A stretch of 64,000 nucleotides of DNA. Origin: Amycolatopsis sp. FBCC-B4732. GTDB taxonomy: Bacteria; Actinomycetota; Actinomycetes; Mycobacteriales; Pseudonocardiaceae. Shown in pieces: positions 16,621 to 26,298 of this stretch; within the stretch, counting starts at the first letter, position 1; each line of letters starts with the position of its first letter. The notes below the pieces were generated by a model. That model ran no database searches and was not told where the DNA came from. It worked only from the letters and a program-made list of their open reading frames with translations. Made by a program: the position numbers and the translations under genes. The stretch spans positions 7,110,501 through 7,174,500 of the forward strand of contig NZ_CP095376.1 in assembly GCF_023008405.1 (NCBI RefSeq), written 5' to 3'.

Positions 16621-17273
16621 CCGCGCGGATCCGGGTCCTCGTCTGCGACGACCAGATGCTGATCCGCACCGGCCTCGTGACGATCATCGGCGCGCAGGCG
16701 GACTTCGAGGTGGCGGGCGAGTGCGGGGACGGGAAGGCCGCGGTCGAGCTCGCCGGGCGGGTGCACCCCGACGTCGTCGTGATGGACGTGCGCATGCCGG
16801 TGCTCGACGGCATCGAAGCCACCCGCCTGCTGGCCGGGCCCGGCGTCGCGCACCCGGTCAAAGTGCTCGTGCTGACGACGTTCAACCTCGACGAATACGT
16901 CTACGAAGCACTGCGCGCGGGTGCGAGCGGGTTCCTGCTCAAGGACGCACCGCCCGAGCACCTGCTGCACGGGATCCGGACCGTCGCCGCCGGTTCGGCG
17001 CTGCTCGACCCCGAAGTCACGCGGCGGCTCGTGGGCCGGCACGCCGCCCGGATCCGGCCCACCGGCACCGCGCCCGAGCACCCGCTGACCCCGCGCGAAC
17101 TCGAGGTGCTCCGGTTGATCGCGGACGGCATGTCGAACGCCGAAATCGCCGCGAAGCTCTTCATCAGCCCGGAAACCGTGAAGACCTTCGTCTCGCGCAT
17201 CCTGACCAAGCTCGACCTGCGAGACCGCGTCCAGGCGGTCGTCTACGCCTACCGCCACGGCTTGGTCACCTGA
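16617..17273 (+). CDS. NarL/LuxR-family response regulator (orphaned)
   Basis: A 218-residue two-domain regulator. The receiver domain has the acidic pair (VCDDQ), the phospho-acceptor in VVVMDVRMP and the switch lysine in FLLKDAPP. The C-terminal LuxR HTH reads LTPRELEVLRLIADGMSNAE followed by IAAKLFISPETVKTFV. Its cognate kinase directly upstream is reduced to a fragment, so it must be phosphorylated by another kinase, by small phosphodonors, or act unphosphorylated. It ends before a strong bidirectional hairpin. Confidence 0.88.
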   Translation: MTARIRVLVCDDQMLIRTGLVTIIGAQADFEVAGECGDGKAAVELAGRVHPDVVVMDVRMPVLDGIEATRLLAGPGVAHPVKVLVLTTFNLDEYVYEALRAGASGFLLKDAPPEHLLHGIRTVAAGSALLDPEVTRRLVGRHAARIRPTGTAPEHPLTPRELEVLRLIADGMSNAEIAAKLFISPETVKTFVSRILTKLDLRDRVQAVVYAYRHGLVT

Positions 17274-17274
17274 C

Positions 17275-17311
17275 GCGCCGAAGCGGGCCCCCCGAAGGCC
17301 CGCTTCGGCGC
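17275..17311. terminator. Bidirectional hairpin terminator
   Basis: GCGCCGAAGCGGGCC pairs over 15 bp with GGCCCGCTTCGGCGC, directly after the response regulator stop and 10 bp before the end of the convergent MFS gene. Confidence 0.8.
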
Positions 17312-17320
17312 GAAAGGGTC

Positions 17321-18820
17321 TTACATGTGGACGGCGCCGGGAGCGGCTTCGCCCTTCGGGACGCCCGGGCGCAGCAGCAGCCCGCTGAGCACCGCGCCGA
17401 CCGCGAAGATCACGGCCGCCCAGGTGAACGCCGTCGTGTAGCTCTCGATCGACGCCTCGGCCGCGAGCTGCGGGGTCGGGACCTTGCCCGCGAGGTAGGC
17501 CGTCGCCGCGTTGCCGGCCAGCGTCGACAGCAGCGCCGTGCCGATCGAACCGCCGACCTGCTGCATCGTGTTGACCGCGGCCGACGCGACACCCGCGTCG
17601 TGCGCCTCGACGCCGAAGGTCGCGACGCTCATCGCCGGCGCCATCGCCAGGCCGATGCCGAAGCCCATCACCAGCAGCGGGCCCAGCACGCCGGAGGTGT
17701 ACGTGCTGTCGAGGCCGATGCCGCTCAGCCAGAACAGGCCGACGGCGGCGATCGCCATGCCGGTCGGGACCAGCGGACGCGGGCCGAAGCGGGGCAGCAG
17801 CACGGCCGTCGCCGTCGTCGCGGACAGCATCAGCGTGGCGACCATCGGCAGGAAGCCGACACCGCTCTCGATCGGCGTGAACTGCAGGTTCTGCTGCACG
17901 TAGAACGTCAGGAACAGGAAGATCGCGAACATGCCGATGGCGAGCAGGAACATCGCCAGGTACGAGCCGCCGCGGTTGCGGTCGAGCAGCACGCGCAGCG
18001 GGAGCAGCGGGTGCGAGACGCGCTGCTGCAGCCACACGAACACGCCCAGCAGCACGACACCGGCGGCGAGGAAGCCCCACACCGACACGGCGGACCACGA
18101 GTCCGACTCGGCGTTCGCGAAGCCGTAGACGAGGGCGAACAGACCGGCCGACGCCGTGACCGTGCCGGGCAGGTCGAGCTTCGGGCGCGGGCCTTCGGTC
18201 TCCTGACTGCGCAGCAGGATCGAGCCGCCGACGAAGGCGACGACGGCGAAGATGATGTTGACGAACATGCACCAGCGCCAGTCGAGGTACTCGGTCAGCA
18301 CGCCGCCGAGCAGCAGGCCGATCGCGGCACCGCCACCGCCGATGGCCCCGAAGACGCCGAACGCGCGGCCGCGCTCCTTCGGGTCGGTGAACGTCGTGGT
18401 CAGCAGCGAAAGCGCGGCGGGCGCGAGCAGCGCGCCGAACACACCCTGCGCGGCGCGCGCGATCAGCAGCATCTCGATGTTGGCGGCCGCGCCCCCGAGC
18501 GCGGACACCGCGGCGAAGCCGGCGAGGCCGACCAGGAACGCGTTCTTGCGGCCGAAGACGTCGGCGAGCCGGCCGCCGAGCAGCAGCAGGCTGCCGAACG
18601 CGAGCGCGTACGCGGTGACGACCCACTGGCGGGCGTCGTTGGAGAAGCCCAGGTCGACCTGGGCCGACGGCAGGGCGATGTTCACGACGGTCGCGTCGAG
18701 CACGACCATCAGCTGCGCGATGCCGATCATCACCAGGATCAGCCACCGCCGGCTGTGGTGGGGGTTCTCGGCGGCGCGCGCGTCCCCCGGCGGCGCGACG
18801 GCGAGAGTGGATTCGGACAT
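17321..18820 (-). CDS. MFS efflux transporter, DHA2 (EmrB/QacA) type
   Basis: A 499-residue protein with 14 predicted transmembrane helices, as in the DHA2 drug:H+ antiporters. The N-terminal motif D1 is seen as LDATVVNIALPSAQVDLGFS, motif A as GGRLADVFGRKNAF, and motif C as LGPLLVMGFGIGLAMAPAMS. It is divergent from a TetR regulator 119 bp away, the usual layout for a self-regulated drug pump. The intergenic region contains TCACTGGGAGTGA and separated CACAAA/TTTGTG half sites that could be the operator. Substrate unknown. Confidence 0.88.
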   Translation of the reverse strand: MSESTLAVAPPGDARAAENPHHSRRWLILVMIGIAQLMVVLDATVVNIALPSAQVDLGFSNDARQWVVTAYALAFGSLLLLGGRLADVFGRKNAFLVGLAGFAAVSALGGAAANIEMLLIARAAQGVFGALLAPAALSLLTTTFTDPKERGRAFGVFGAIGGGGAAIGLLLGGVLTEYLDWRWCMFVNIIFAVVAFVGGSILLRSQETEGPRPKLDLPGTVTASAGLFALVYGFANAESDSWSAVSVWGFLAAGVVLLGVFVWLQQRVSHPLLPLRVLLDRNRGGSYLAMFLLAIGMFAIFLFLTFYVQQNLQFTPIESGVGFLPMVATLMLSATTATAVLLPRFGPRPLVPTGMAIAAVGLFWLSGIGLDSTYTSGVLGPLLVMGFGIGLAMAPAMSVATFGVEAHDAGVASAAVNTMQQVGGSIGTALLSTLAGNAATAYLAGKVPTPQLAAEASIESYTTAFTWAAVIFAVGAVLSGLLLRPGVPKGEAAPGAVHM

Positions 18821-18939
18821 GGGTGTCCCCTCACTGGGAGTGATCAGGAAGCTATGTGGAGTAGGTATCTCCCCTTACGCGACCCAAGGTACACACAAAC
18901 CGGAGATGGTGCCTCTACTTTGTGAGCTAGACTGAGGGA

Positions 18940-19605
18940 ATGACACGGGACGCAGGTCCCGCCGCACCGGCGCGGCCGCTGCGGCGCGACGCCGAACTCA
19001 ACCGCCGCCGCATCCTGGCGTCGGCCCGCGTGGTGTTCGGCCAACGCGGGCTCGAAGCCACGCTGGACGACATCGCCCACCACGCCGGCCTCGGCGTCGG
19101 CACGGTCTACCGCCGGTTCCCCAGCAAGGAACACCTGGTCGAGGCGATGTTCGCCGAGCGCATGGAGGAAATCGGCGATCTCGCCGAGGAAGCGCTGAAG
19201 GCCGAAGACGCGTGGCAGGCGTTCGTCGACTTCACCTGGAAGTCGATCGAGCTCCACTCGGGCGACCGCGGGCTGCGCGAGATCATGCTGTCCAACAAGT
19301 TCGGCCACGAGCACGTCGCCGAGGAGAAGGCCCGCATGGTGCCGTTGATCACACGGCTCGTCGAACGGGCCCAGGAGGCGGGCGGCCTGCGCGCCGACTT
19401 CTCCCCGACGGACATCCCGCTGCTGCACATGATGATCGGCTCGGCGATCGAGTTCACGTCGGCGGTGGAGCCGGATCTGTGGCGCCGCTGCCTCGCGATG
19501 CTGCTCGACGGGCTGCGCGCCGAGCCGGGCAAGCCGTCGAAGCTGCCGCGGCCGCCGCTCGGGGTGGACGAGGTCGACGAAGCCATGTCCTGCTGGCGCC
19601 CCTGA
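18940..19605 (+). CDS. TetR-family transcriptional regulator
   Basis: A 221-residue TetR regulator. The HTH is LDDIAHHAGLGVGTVYRRFP with the following SKEHLVEAMF, and the C-terminal half is the ligand-binding/dimerisation domain of the SbtR-like type. It most likely represses the divergent MFS pump and itself. A TAGACT box ends 6 nt before the ATG, so the transcript is leaderless and the operator would overlap the promoter. Confidence 0.88.
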   Translation: MTRDAGPAAPARPLRRDAELNRRRILASARVVFGQRGLEATLDDIAHHAGLGVGTVYRRFPSKEHLVEAMFAERMEEIGDLAEEALKAEDAWQAFVDFTWKSIELHSGDRGLREIMLSNKFGHEHVAEEKARMVPLITRLVERAQEAGGLRADFSPTDIPLLHMMIGSAIEFTSAVEPDLWRRCLAMLLDGLRAEPGKPSKLPRPPLGVDEVDEAMSCWRP

Positions 19606-19640
19606 GGGTCAGCAGTTCGGCGCCCGGGCCCCAGTCGCCG

Positions 19641-19835
19641 TCACTCGGACGGGATGACCGCCCACATGATCAGGTAGGCCACGAACTGCGGCCCGGGCAG
19701 CAGGCAGGACAGCACGGCCAGCAACCGGACCGTGCCGGGCTTCATGCCGAACCGCCGCGCCAGGGCCGCGCAGACGCCGCCGATCATGCGGCCGTTGCGG
19801 GGGCGGGACAGTCGCTGGGTGACCGGTGCGCTCAT
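19641..19835 (-). CDS. PspC-domain protein
   Basis: A 64-residue protein: a short N-terminus, then the PspC domain with RNGRMIGGVCAALARRFGMK and a transmembrane helix (LLAVLSCLLPGPQFVAYLIM) ending AVIPSE. PspC proteins sit in the membrane and take part in envelope stress responses. The ATG at 19835 was chosen because AAGGAAA precedes it; 34 codons upstream are open but do not resemble the family. From 19836 to 20088 nothing coding was recognised. Confidence 0.8.
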   Translation of the reverse strand: MSAPVTQRLSRPRNGRMIGGVCAALARRFGMKPGTVRLLAVLSCLLPGPQFVAYLIMWAVIPSE

Positions 19836-20088
19836 CGTCGTTTCCTTTTCCTCGAAGTTCCGATGACTCCACTTCACCACCGGAGTACCCGCTTCCGCAT
19901 CGCTCGCGGGAAGGATCGCTCCCTTAGGGGACGGCAAAGCCGAAAAACATTCGTGAGTCCGGCGAAATCACTGCCGCCCGGCCCGGATCGGCCTGAACTG
20001 CGGGTTTGCCGGTGGACACTCCGAAAATACTGAGAGATGTCCCCGTCAGGGCTGGTTTTCCGGCCCGATGTGGTGATACTTGCTCCCC

Positions 20089-20988
20089 GTGTACCCGCTT
20101 GCGAAAAGCTTGGCCGTCGCGGTGTTCTGCGCCCTGCTCATGGCGGGGTGCGCGACGACTCAGGCCACCCCCGAACCCGACCACTCCGGCCCGTCGCCGC
20201 TCACGGCGTCCGCCGCGCTCGGCGACTTCGGCAGCGTCGACTACTGCAGCCTGCTGAACGTGGCCGAGGTCGCGCCGGGCGCGGTCGCCGTGCCGACGTT
20301 CGAAACCTGCCAGGCGACCCGCGGCGCGCAGACCATCCAGCTCGGGCCGCTGGCGTTCGACTCCGACCCGAACATCAAGCCCTACGCCTACGCCGGCCCG
20401 GTGCCCGACGGCGTGGCGATCCAGCAGTCGGCGTTCAACGACCGCAGCGCGTGCACCCGCGCGATCACCTTCGCCGACGGCAACCGGCTCGACCTGTCGG
20501 TCACCGACCCCGGCAGCGACCAGGCCGCGCGCTGCGGCGTCGCGGACGCCGCCGTCGGTTCGGCGCTGGCCGCCGTCACCGCGAACAAGGTCGGCAGGCT
20601 GACGTTCCCGGACCGCTCGTGGGGCCGGGTGGCGCCGTGCGTGCTGCTCGACAACCACGACCTCGACGCCGCCGCCGGCCCCGGCAGCAAGCCGACGACC
20701 GGGCTGTCCGGGCACAGCTGCATCCGCGGCAAGGTCAGCCTGAAGCTGACGATCGAGACGGCGGAATCCCCCGCGCCGCCGGAAACCCTGGGCGGCCGCC
20801 CGGCCCGGGTCCGGATCGCGGGCGCGTTCTGCCTGGTCGACACCACCCAGCCGGCCCCGGGCCCGCCGGGCCGCCGCGAGCTGGCGGAGATCAGCGTGGT
20901 GGAGACGGCCGGCACGGCGAACGACGCCACCTGCGCCATGGCCCGCACGGCGGCGACGTCGATCCTCCCGCGCCTGCCGACCGCCTGA
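20089..20988 (+). CDS. Putative secreted lipoprotein with DUF3558-like region
   Basis: A 299-residue protein. The N-terminus VYPLAKSLAVAVFCALLMAG ends in the lipobox LMAGC, so Cys21 or so would be lipidated. The mature part contains a paired-cysteine module starting VDYCSLLNVAEVAPG and a second one (APCVLLDNHDLDAA), reminiscent of DUF3558 lipoproteins of Pseudonocardiales. Function is unknown. A GATACT box 8 nt before the GTG suggests a leaderless mRNA. It converges on sugC, separated by a strong hairpin. Confidence 0.7.
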   Translation: MYPLAKSLAVAVFCALLMAGCATTQATPEPDHSGPSPLTASAALGDFGSVDYCSLLNVAEVAPGAVAVPTFETCQATRGAQTIQLGPLAFDSDPNIKPYAYAGPVPDGVAIQQSAFNDRSACTRAITFADGNRLDLSVTDPGSDQAARCGVADAAVGSALAAVTANKVGRLTFPDRSWGRVAPCVLLDNHDLDAAAGPGSKPTTGLSGHSCIRGKVSLKLTIETAESPAPPETLGGRPARVRIAGAFCLVDTTQPAPGPPGRRELAEISVVETAGTANDATCAMARTAATSILPRLPTA

Positions 20989-20991
20989 ACG

Positions 20992-21031
20992 CCGTGAAGG
21001 CCGCCCCGGAACCCCGGGGCGGCCTTCACGG
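20992..21031. terminator. Bidirectional hairpin terminator (CCGTGAAGG family)
   Basis: CCGTGAAGGCCGCCCCGG and its exact complement form an 18-bp stem with a 4-nt loop between the lipoprotein gene and the convergent sugC. The same outer sequence recurs at 62601-62637. Confidence 0.85.
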
Positions 21032-21043
21032 TTTCGTAGCGGC

Positions 21044-22225
21044 TCAGTCCTCGTACGTCAGGTTCTTGCCGTTCGAGGGGTCGAACAGCTTGATCTTGTC
21101 CGCGTCGTACCAGACCTCGAGGTCCGCGTTCTCCGCCGCGGACGACTCGGCCGACAGGCGGGCCACGATCTGGGACTCCGAGCCCGGGACGTCGGACGAA
21201 CCGCTGTCCGCGGCCAGTTCCGCCAGTTCCTCGGACGTCGCCACGTCGCCCTCCAGCGTGAAGTGGGCGAACTTCTCCGAGCCCATCGACTCGAGCACGT
21301 CGATGTGCGCGGTGAACGTGCCGCCGCCCGACTTCTGGCCGGCTTCGACCAGCGCCGCGTCCTCGAAGTGCTCCGGCCGGATGCCGACCAGGACCTCCCG
21401 CGGCGCGTTCGCCTTCTCCACCAGCTGCCGGATCCGGTCCGTCAGCGGGGTGGTGCCCAGCGCGCTGCGCAGCTCGTTGTTCTCCAGCGTCGCCGGGACG
21501 AAGTTCATCGACGGCGAGCCGATGAACCCGGCCACGAACAGGTTCGCCGGGTTGTCGTAGAGGAACTGCGGAGCGCCGATCTGCTGCACGTACCCACCGC
21601 GCAGCACCACGACCCGGTCGCCCAGGGTCATGGCTTCGGTCTGGTCGTGCGTCACGTACAGCGTGGTGGTGCCGAGCTGCTTCTGGATCTTCGACACCGA
21701 CGTCCGCATCTGGCCGCGCAGCTTGGCGTCCAGGTTGGACAGTGGCTCGTCCATCAGGAACGCCTTGGGGCTGCGGACGATCGCCCGGCCCATCGCGACG
21801 CGCTGGCGCTGGCCACCGGAGAGGTTGGCCGGCTTGCGGTCCAGGTGCGCGGTCAGGTCGAGGATCGTCGCCGCCTCTTCGACCTTCGCCCGCACCGTCT
21901 TGTCGTCCACCTTGGCCAGCCGCAGCGGGAAGGCCATGTTCTCCCGGACGCTCATGTGCGGGTAGAGCGCGTAGGACTGGAACACCATCGCGATGTCCCG
22001 GTCCTTCGGGGCCTTCTCGTTGACGCGCTTGCCGTCGATGCGCAGCTCGCCCGAGGAGATGTCCTCCAGGCCCGCCACCATGTTCAGCGTCGTCGACTTC
22101 CCGCAGCCGGACGGGCCGACCAGGATGATGAACTCGCCGTCGGCGATGGTGATGTCCACTTCGGACACGGCGAGGGCGCCGTCGGGGTACTTCTTCGACA
22201 CCTTGTCGAGCACGATCTCTGCCAT
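21044..22225 (-). CDS. sugC: Trehalose ABC importer ATPase SugC
   Basis: A 393-residue ABC ATPase of the UgpC/MsmK/SugC type. Walker A is GPSGCGKST, the signature is NLSGGQRQR, Walker B runs into DEPLSNLD, and the H-loop is in YVTHDQTEA. The C-terminal 150 residues are the TOBE/OB regulatory domain. It energises import through SugA-SugB. Gene order lpqY-sugA-sugB-sugC and the surrounding synteny match mycobacterial Rv1235-Rv1238, the trehalose recycling importer; this supports the specific name over a generic sugar transporter. The start is 4 nt after the sugB stop. Confidence 0.88.
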   Translation of the reverse strand: MAEIVLDKVSKKYPDGALAVSEVDITIADGEFIILVGPSGCGKSTTLNMVAGLEDISSGELRIDGKRVNEKAPKDRDIAMVFQSYALYPHMSVRENMAFPLRLAKVDDKTVRAKVEEAATILDLTAHLDRKPANLSGGQRQRVAMGRAIVRSPKAFLMDEPLSNLDAKLRGQMRTSVSKIQKQLGTTTLYVTHDQTEAMTLGDRVVVLRGGYVQQIGAPQFLYDNPANLFVAGFIGSPSMNFVPATLENNELRSALGTTPLTDRIRQLVEKANAPREVLVGIRPEHFEDAALVEAGQKSGGGTFTAHIDVLESMGSEKFAHFTLEGDVATSEELAELAADSGSSDVPGSESQIVARLSAESSAAENADLEVWYDADKIKLFDPSNGKNLTYED

Positions 22226-22229
22226 AGCG

Positions 22230-23069
22230 CTACCCCTTCACCGCACCGGACGTCAGCCCCGCCACGATGCGACGCTGGAAGAACAACACGAACACAATGA
22301 TCGGGATGGTGATCACGACCGCGGCCGCGCTCACCTGGCCCGTCGGGTCCTCGAACTGCGAGGACCCGGTGAAGAACGACAGCGCGGCCGGCACCGTGCG
22401 CGACGCCGTGGTCGACGTCAGCGAGATGGCGAACAGGAAGTCGTTCCAGCAGAAGATGAACACCAGGATCGCGGTGGTGAACACGCCCGGCGCGGCCAGC
22501 GGCGCGATCACCTTCCGGAAGGCCTGGGCCGGCGTCGCGCCGTCCATCTTGGCCGCTTTTTCCAGCTCCCACGGGATTTCCCGGAAGAACGCCGACAGCG
22601 TGTAGATCGACAGCGGCAGCGCGAACGTGATGTAGGGCAGGATCAGCCCCGGCCACGTGTCGAACAGCGCCAGGTTCCGCTCGATGTTGAACAGCGGCGT
22701 CACCAGCGACACCTGCGGGAACATCGCGATCAGCAGCGAAAGCCCGACCAGCAGCTGCTTGCCGGGGAACTCCAGCCGCGCGATCGCGTACGCGGCCATC
22801 GTACCCAGCACCACCGCGATCACCGTCGAGATGATCGCGATGCCGATGGAGTTGACCAGCGCCAGCAGGAACTCCGACGTCTGGAAGATGTCCGCGTAGT
22901 TCTGCCAGGTCCACGACTGCGGGATGAACGACCCGTCGGTCAGCGTGTCCTTGGTCTTGAACGACAGCGAAACCACCCAGAGCACCGGCACCAGCGCGAA
23001 CACCAGCACGAGGATGTCGACCAGGCCCCACCTGAGCTTGCGGCCCGTCGTGACGGTTCCCATCACCAT
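22230..23069 (-). CDS. sugB: Trehalose ABC importer permease SugB
   Basis: A 279-residue MalG-type permease with six transmembrane helices. The EAA loop that contacts the ATPase is [20 protein letters not shown] followed by PL. It pairs with SugA to form the transmembrane channel. Its ATG overlaps the sugA TGA by one base (TGATG), with an alternative ATG two codons in. Part of the single operon lpqY-sugABC. Confidence 0.88.
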   Translation of the reverse strand: MVMGTVTTGRKLRWGLVDILVLVFALVPVLWVVSLSFKTKDTLTDGSFIPQSWTWQNYADIFQTSEFLLALVNSIGIAIISTVIAVVLGTMAAYAIARLEFPGKQLLVGLSLLIAMFPQVSLVTPLFNIERNLALFDTWPGLILPYITFALPLSIYTLSAFFREIPWELEKAAKMDGATPAQAFRKVIAPLAAPGVFTTAILVFIFCWNDFLFAISLTSTTASRTVPAALSFFTGSSQFEDPTGQVSAAAVVITIPIIVFVLFFQRRIVAGLTSGAVKG

Positions 23070-24031
23070 CAGCGCTTACCCCCGTCGTCCGAACCCGGTG
23101 CGGCCGTGCCGAACACCTTGATGAAGATGAAGGCGATGATCGCCACGGTGATGAAGATCAGCACCGCCATCGTCGACCCGATCCCGAGGTTGAGCCCCTT
23201 GACCAGGTTGTTGTAGGTCTGCATGGAGACCGACCCGGTGTCCTGCGCGCCCGAGGTGAGCACGTAGATGTTGTCGAAGATGCGGAACGCGTCGAGCGTG
23301 CGGAACAGCAGCGCCACCAGGATCGCCGGCTTCATCACCGGCAGCATCACCTTCGTGAAGCGCTGCCACGCGCTCGCGCCGTCCATCGACGCGGCCTTGA
23401 GCAGGTCGTCCGGCACCAGGGCCAGGCCCGCCATCAGCAGCAGCGCCATGAACGGCGTGGTCTTCCACACCTCGGCGCCGATGATGATGAACAGCGACGG
23501 CCACTGCTCGGTGAGCGGTGCCGCGTCGGCGGCCAGCCAGTTCGCCAGGTAGCCCGTCTTCGGCGTCCACGCGTAGTACCACGAGAACGCCGCGACGACC
23601 GTGACGATGCCGTACGGGATCAGCGCGACCGTGCGCACGAGCCCGCGGCCGACGAGCGTCCGGTGCATCACCAGCGCCAGCGCCATGCCGAGGACGAACT
23701 CGATCGCCACCGACACGACGGTGAGGAACATCGTGGTGCCGAACGCCGTCCACCAGTACGAATTGGACAGCACGGCCCCGTAGTTGTCGAAGCCGACGAA
23801 CTCCTGCTGCGCGGGGAACCTGAGGTCGTACCGCTGCAGCGACAGCCAGATCGAGTAGAGGATCGGGTAGCCGGTGACCGCGATCATCACGAAGAACGCG
23901 GGCGCGCACAGCCAGAGCCCGAGCCGCCGCTCGGCCCGCTTCCCCTCGGACAGGGCGGGTTTGCCCTTCTTGTGGGACACGGGTTCCTGGGCGGCGGTGG
24001 CCCCCGCCGTGGTCGGGTCCTGGACGGTCAC
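23069..24031 (-). CDS. sugA: Trehalose ABC importer permease SugA
   Basis: A 320-residue MalF-type permease. A cytoplasmic, charged N-terminus of about 45 residues precedes six helices; the EAA motif is [20 protein letters not shown] followed by P. The GTG start overlaps the lpqY stop (GTGA), so translation is coupled. The long N-terminal extension is typical of actinobacterial SugA. Confidence 0.87.
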   Translation of the reverse strand: MTVQDPTTAGATAAQEPVSHKKGKPALSEGKRAERRLGLWLCAPAFFVMIAVTGYPILYSIWLSLQRYDLRFPAQQEFVGFDNYGAVLSNSYWWTAFGTTMFLTVVSVAIEFVLGMALALVMHRTLVGRGLVRTVALIPYGIVTVVAAFSWYYAWTPKTGYLANWLAADAAPLTEQWPSLFIIIGAEVWKTTPFMALLLMAGLALVPDDLLKAASMDGASAWQRFTKVMLPVMKPAILVALLFRTLDAFRIFDNIYVLTSGAQDTGSVSMQTYNNLVKGLNLGIGSTMAVLIFITVAIIAFIFIKVFGTAAPGSDDGGKR

Positions 24032-25350
24032 GGGATCACTCCCTTCGACTGGAGCGCGTCGTTGAGCTGTTCGCGGAGCTTGTCCGCGGTGACCTTCGGG
24101 TCGATTTCCGCGGGCGGGGAAAGGACCTTCGACATCACCGTGGACAGGTTCTGGTAGGCCGGGGTCAGCGGCCGCACCGCGGAGTCCTTGATGGCGGCGA
24201 TGATCGAGTCGCGCATCGGGTACTTGAGCGCCATGTTCGGGTTGTCGGCGCTCGCCGGCTTCGACGGGTCGAGCGGCGTGTCGTTGCGGTACACCGATTC
24301 GATGGTCGGCGGGACGCCGTCGTTGATCGCCGAGAACTTCTGGTTCTCCGCGTTGCGCAGGCACAGCGCCGCTTCGAACGCCTCGGGCTTGTGCGCCGAC
24401 AGCGAGCTGACGCCGAGGTCGTAGCCACCGATCGTGGTCTTGGCCGGCGTGCCGGCCTTCGCCTCGGGGTAGACGGCCCACTTCATGTGCGAGACGTCCT
24501 GCGGCTTGTCCTTGGCGTAGGAGGCGTAGACGAACGGCCAGTTGAGCTCGAACGCGGCGTCACCGCGCTGGAACGCCTGCCGGACGTCGTCCTCCTTCGA
24601 GTTGGTCAGCGACGGGTCGGTGATGCCCGACGACGTGACCTCCTTGAGCAGGGCCAGCGCCTGCACGGCGCCGTCGTCCATGACGACGGACTTGCCGTCG
24701 TCGGAGATGATGTGCCCGCCCATCGAGTTGACCAGCGTGTTGTAGAAGACGACGAGGCCTTCGTACTGCGCGCCGGTGAAGACGATGCTGTACGGCTTGC
24801 CCTGCGCCTTCAGCTCCTTCGACTTCGCGATCATCTCCTGCCACGTCTTCGGCGGCGTCGGCGTGATCCGGTCGTCGTACCAGAGCAGCTGGACGTTGGT
24901 GTTCTTCGTGGCCGCGTAGAGCTTCCCGTCGTAGGTCGCTGTTTCCAGCGGCCCCTGCAAAACGCCCTGCGTCGCCTCGGCCTTGTTCCGGCCCGTCCAC
25001 TCCTCGACCCAGCCGGCTTCGGCGAACTCCGAAACCCAGGTCACGTCGAGGCCGAGGACGTCCATCGCGGTGTCGCCCGCGGCGAGCCGCCGGGCCATCT
25101 GCAGGCGCTGGTCGTCGGCGCCCCGCTGCAGTTTGTTGTAGACGATCTCGTAGCGCCCGCCCGCCGCCTGGTTGCAGTTGTCGACGACTTTCTGGAAGCT
25201 GTCTTCGGGCGCGTAGTAGACGTTGATCTTCAGCCCACCGCCCGATCCGCAACCGGCCAGCAGACCGGTCACCAATGCCCCTGCCCCCAGCAGGACCGCG
25301 GCACGGCCGGGCGAGCGTCCCCGTTCGCCCGCGCCGATCCTCTTCCCCAT
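24028..25350 (-). CDS. lpqY: Trehalose-binding lipoprotein LpqY-like
   Basis: A 440-residue extracellular solute-binding protein. The signal sequence ends in LLAGC (Cys34), so it is a lipoprotein. The mature start KINVYYAPEDSFQKVVDNCN and the segment QRLQMARRLAAGDTAMDVLG match the LpqY group. In mycobacteria LpqY-SugABC takes up trehalose released from trehalose monomycolate; in a mycolate-poor host it would salvage free trehalose (inference). The 250 bp upstream contain the likely promoter; no clear operator was identified there. Confidence 0.85.
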   Translation of the reverse strand: MGKRIGAGERGRSPGRAAVLLGAGALVTGLLAGCGSGGGLKINVYYAPEDSFQKVVDNCNQAAGGRYEIVYNKLQRGADDQRLQMARRLAAGDTAMDVLGLDVTWVSEFAEAGWVEEWTGRNKAEATQGVLQGPLETATYDGKLYAATKNTNVQLLWYDDRITPTPPKTWQEMIAKSKELKAQGKPYSIVFTGAQYEGLVVFYNTLVNSMGGHIISDDGKSVVMDDGAVQALALLKEVTSSGITDPSLTNSKEDDVRQAFQRGDAAFELNWPFVYASYAKDKPQDVSHMKWAVYPEAKAGTPAKTTIGGYDLGVSSLSAHKPEAFEAALCLRNAENQKFSAINDGVPPTIESVYRNDTPLDPSKPASADNPNMALKYPMRDSIIAAIKDSAVRPLTPAYQNLSTVMSKVLSPPAEIDPKVTADKLREQLNDALQSKGVIP

Positions 25351-25606
25351 AAGGCCTCCTCACCCGCGTGCACGCCGGTTACCGCGGTACCCGGTGGGCA
25401 CCGCGACGCGATGAGGCGAACCGCGCCAGCACCCCGACGTGCTAGTGCTCGGGCCGCCGCGCTGGTTGGGCGAGGCCGCCCGACTGGTGTCGGACAACTT
25501 ATGCCGGGCGATCACACCCCGCAAGCAGTATCGGTAACGATTCAGCCCACCGCGCGTCGAATCGTGATTTTTCCCTGGTAGGGGCGGAGTTTTTAGGGGT
25601 TCGGGT

Positions 25607-26119
25607 TCAGGGGTTCGGCTTGAGCGCGAGCTTGGCGAGCAGTTCGCGCGCCTGTTCGGCGGACCGCGGCTGGCACAGGACGTCGTACCGGCCGGCGACG
25701 AGCTGGCTCGCCGAGGAGAAGTCCCGCCGCCCGCGCGACATGCTGTACCCGATGGCGGCGAACATCAGCCCGGACAGCACGCCGAGCACGAGCCCGGTGA
25801 GCACCTGCAACGCGAAGCCCTGGTTGACGAACAACCCGAGCAGCAGCCCGGCGAAGATGCCGAACCAGGCCCCGGACACCCCGCCGGCGGCGAGCACGCG
25901 CCCCCAGGTCAGCCGCCCGATGACGCGCTCGACGAGCATCAGGTCGACCCCGACGATGGTGACGTCGGAGACGGCGAACTCGCTCTCCGCGAGGAAGTCG
26001 ACGGCCTGCTTGGCTTCGCCGTAGGTCGCGTACGACCCGATCGGCCAGCCGGTCGGCGGGGTCGGCAGCCGTGGCAGGTTGCCGGGCGACCGGCTCCCGC
26101 CGAAGGGACTACTCACCAT
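25607..26119 (-). CDS. General stress protein (GSP17M/YflT-like domain) membrane protein
   Basis: About 170 residues. The N-terminal domain reads PIGSYATYGEAKQAVDFLAE and DVTIVGVDL, the 'heat-induced stress protein YflT' fold; two Gly-rich transmembrane helices follow (GAWFGIFAGLLLGLFV and LTGLVLGVLSGLMFAAIGYS), then a small C-terminal domain. It corresponds in place to Rv1234. Three start codons (26122, 26119, 26116) are possible after an AGGTGATG. Function unknown; linked to stress by family only. Confidence 0.75.
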   Translation of the reverse strand: MVSSPFGGSRSPGNLPRLPTPPTGWPIGSYATYGEAKQAVDFLAESEFAVSDVTIVGVDLMLVERVIGRLTWGRVLAAGGVSGAWFGIFAGLLLGLFVNQGFALQVLTGLVLGVLSGLMFAAIGYSMSRGRRDFSSASQLVAGRYDVLCQPRSAEQARELLAKLALKPNP

Positions 26120-26231
26120 CATCACCTGCGCACTCGTGGTCTCGGGCGTCCATCTTGTCAAGAACGCCCGGACCGTGCGAGCCGCTTACCCCGAAAGGCC
26201 GGACACTGCCCCATGTCGACAAGTCGCTTCG

Positions 26232-26292
26232 CACTTTCCCTATGAAAGTGGCGCCGGAGGGCGCCTCCCGCGCAGCTTTCGTAGGGAAAGTG
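26232..26292 (-). terminator. CACTTTCCC hairpin after the acyl-CoA dehydrogenase gene
   Basis: Left arm 26232-26249 and right arm 26275-26292 pair over 18 positions (two as G-U in RNA). A nested GGCGCC/GGCGCC stem lies inside. It starts 7 bp past the minus-strand stop and shares the CACTTTCC/GGAAAGTG words with the hairpin at 3607-3646. Confidence 0.65.
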
Positions 26293-26298
26293 GCGGCC

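Noticed and set aside
15989..18925. A 978-codon open frame on the plus strand
   Set aside because: Only its 5' part (16262-16449) carries the CPBP remnant; the rest is out of frame with the response regulator and antisense to the MFS gene.
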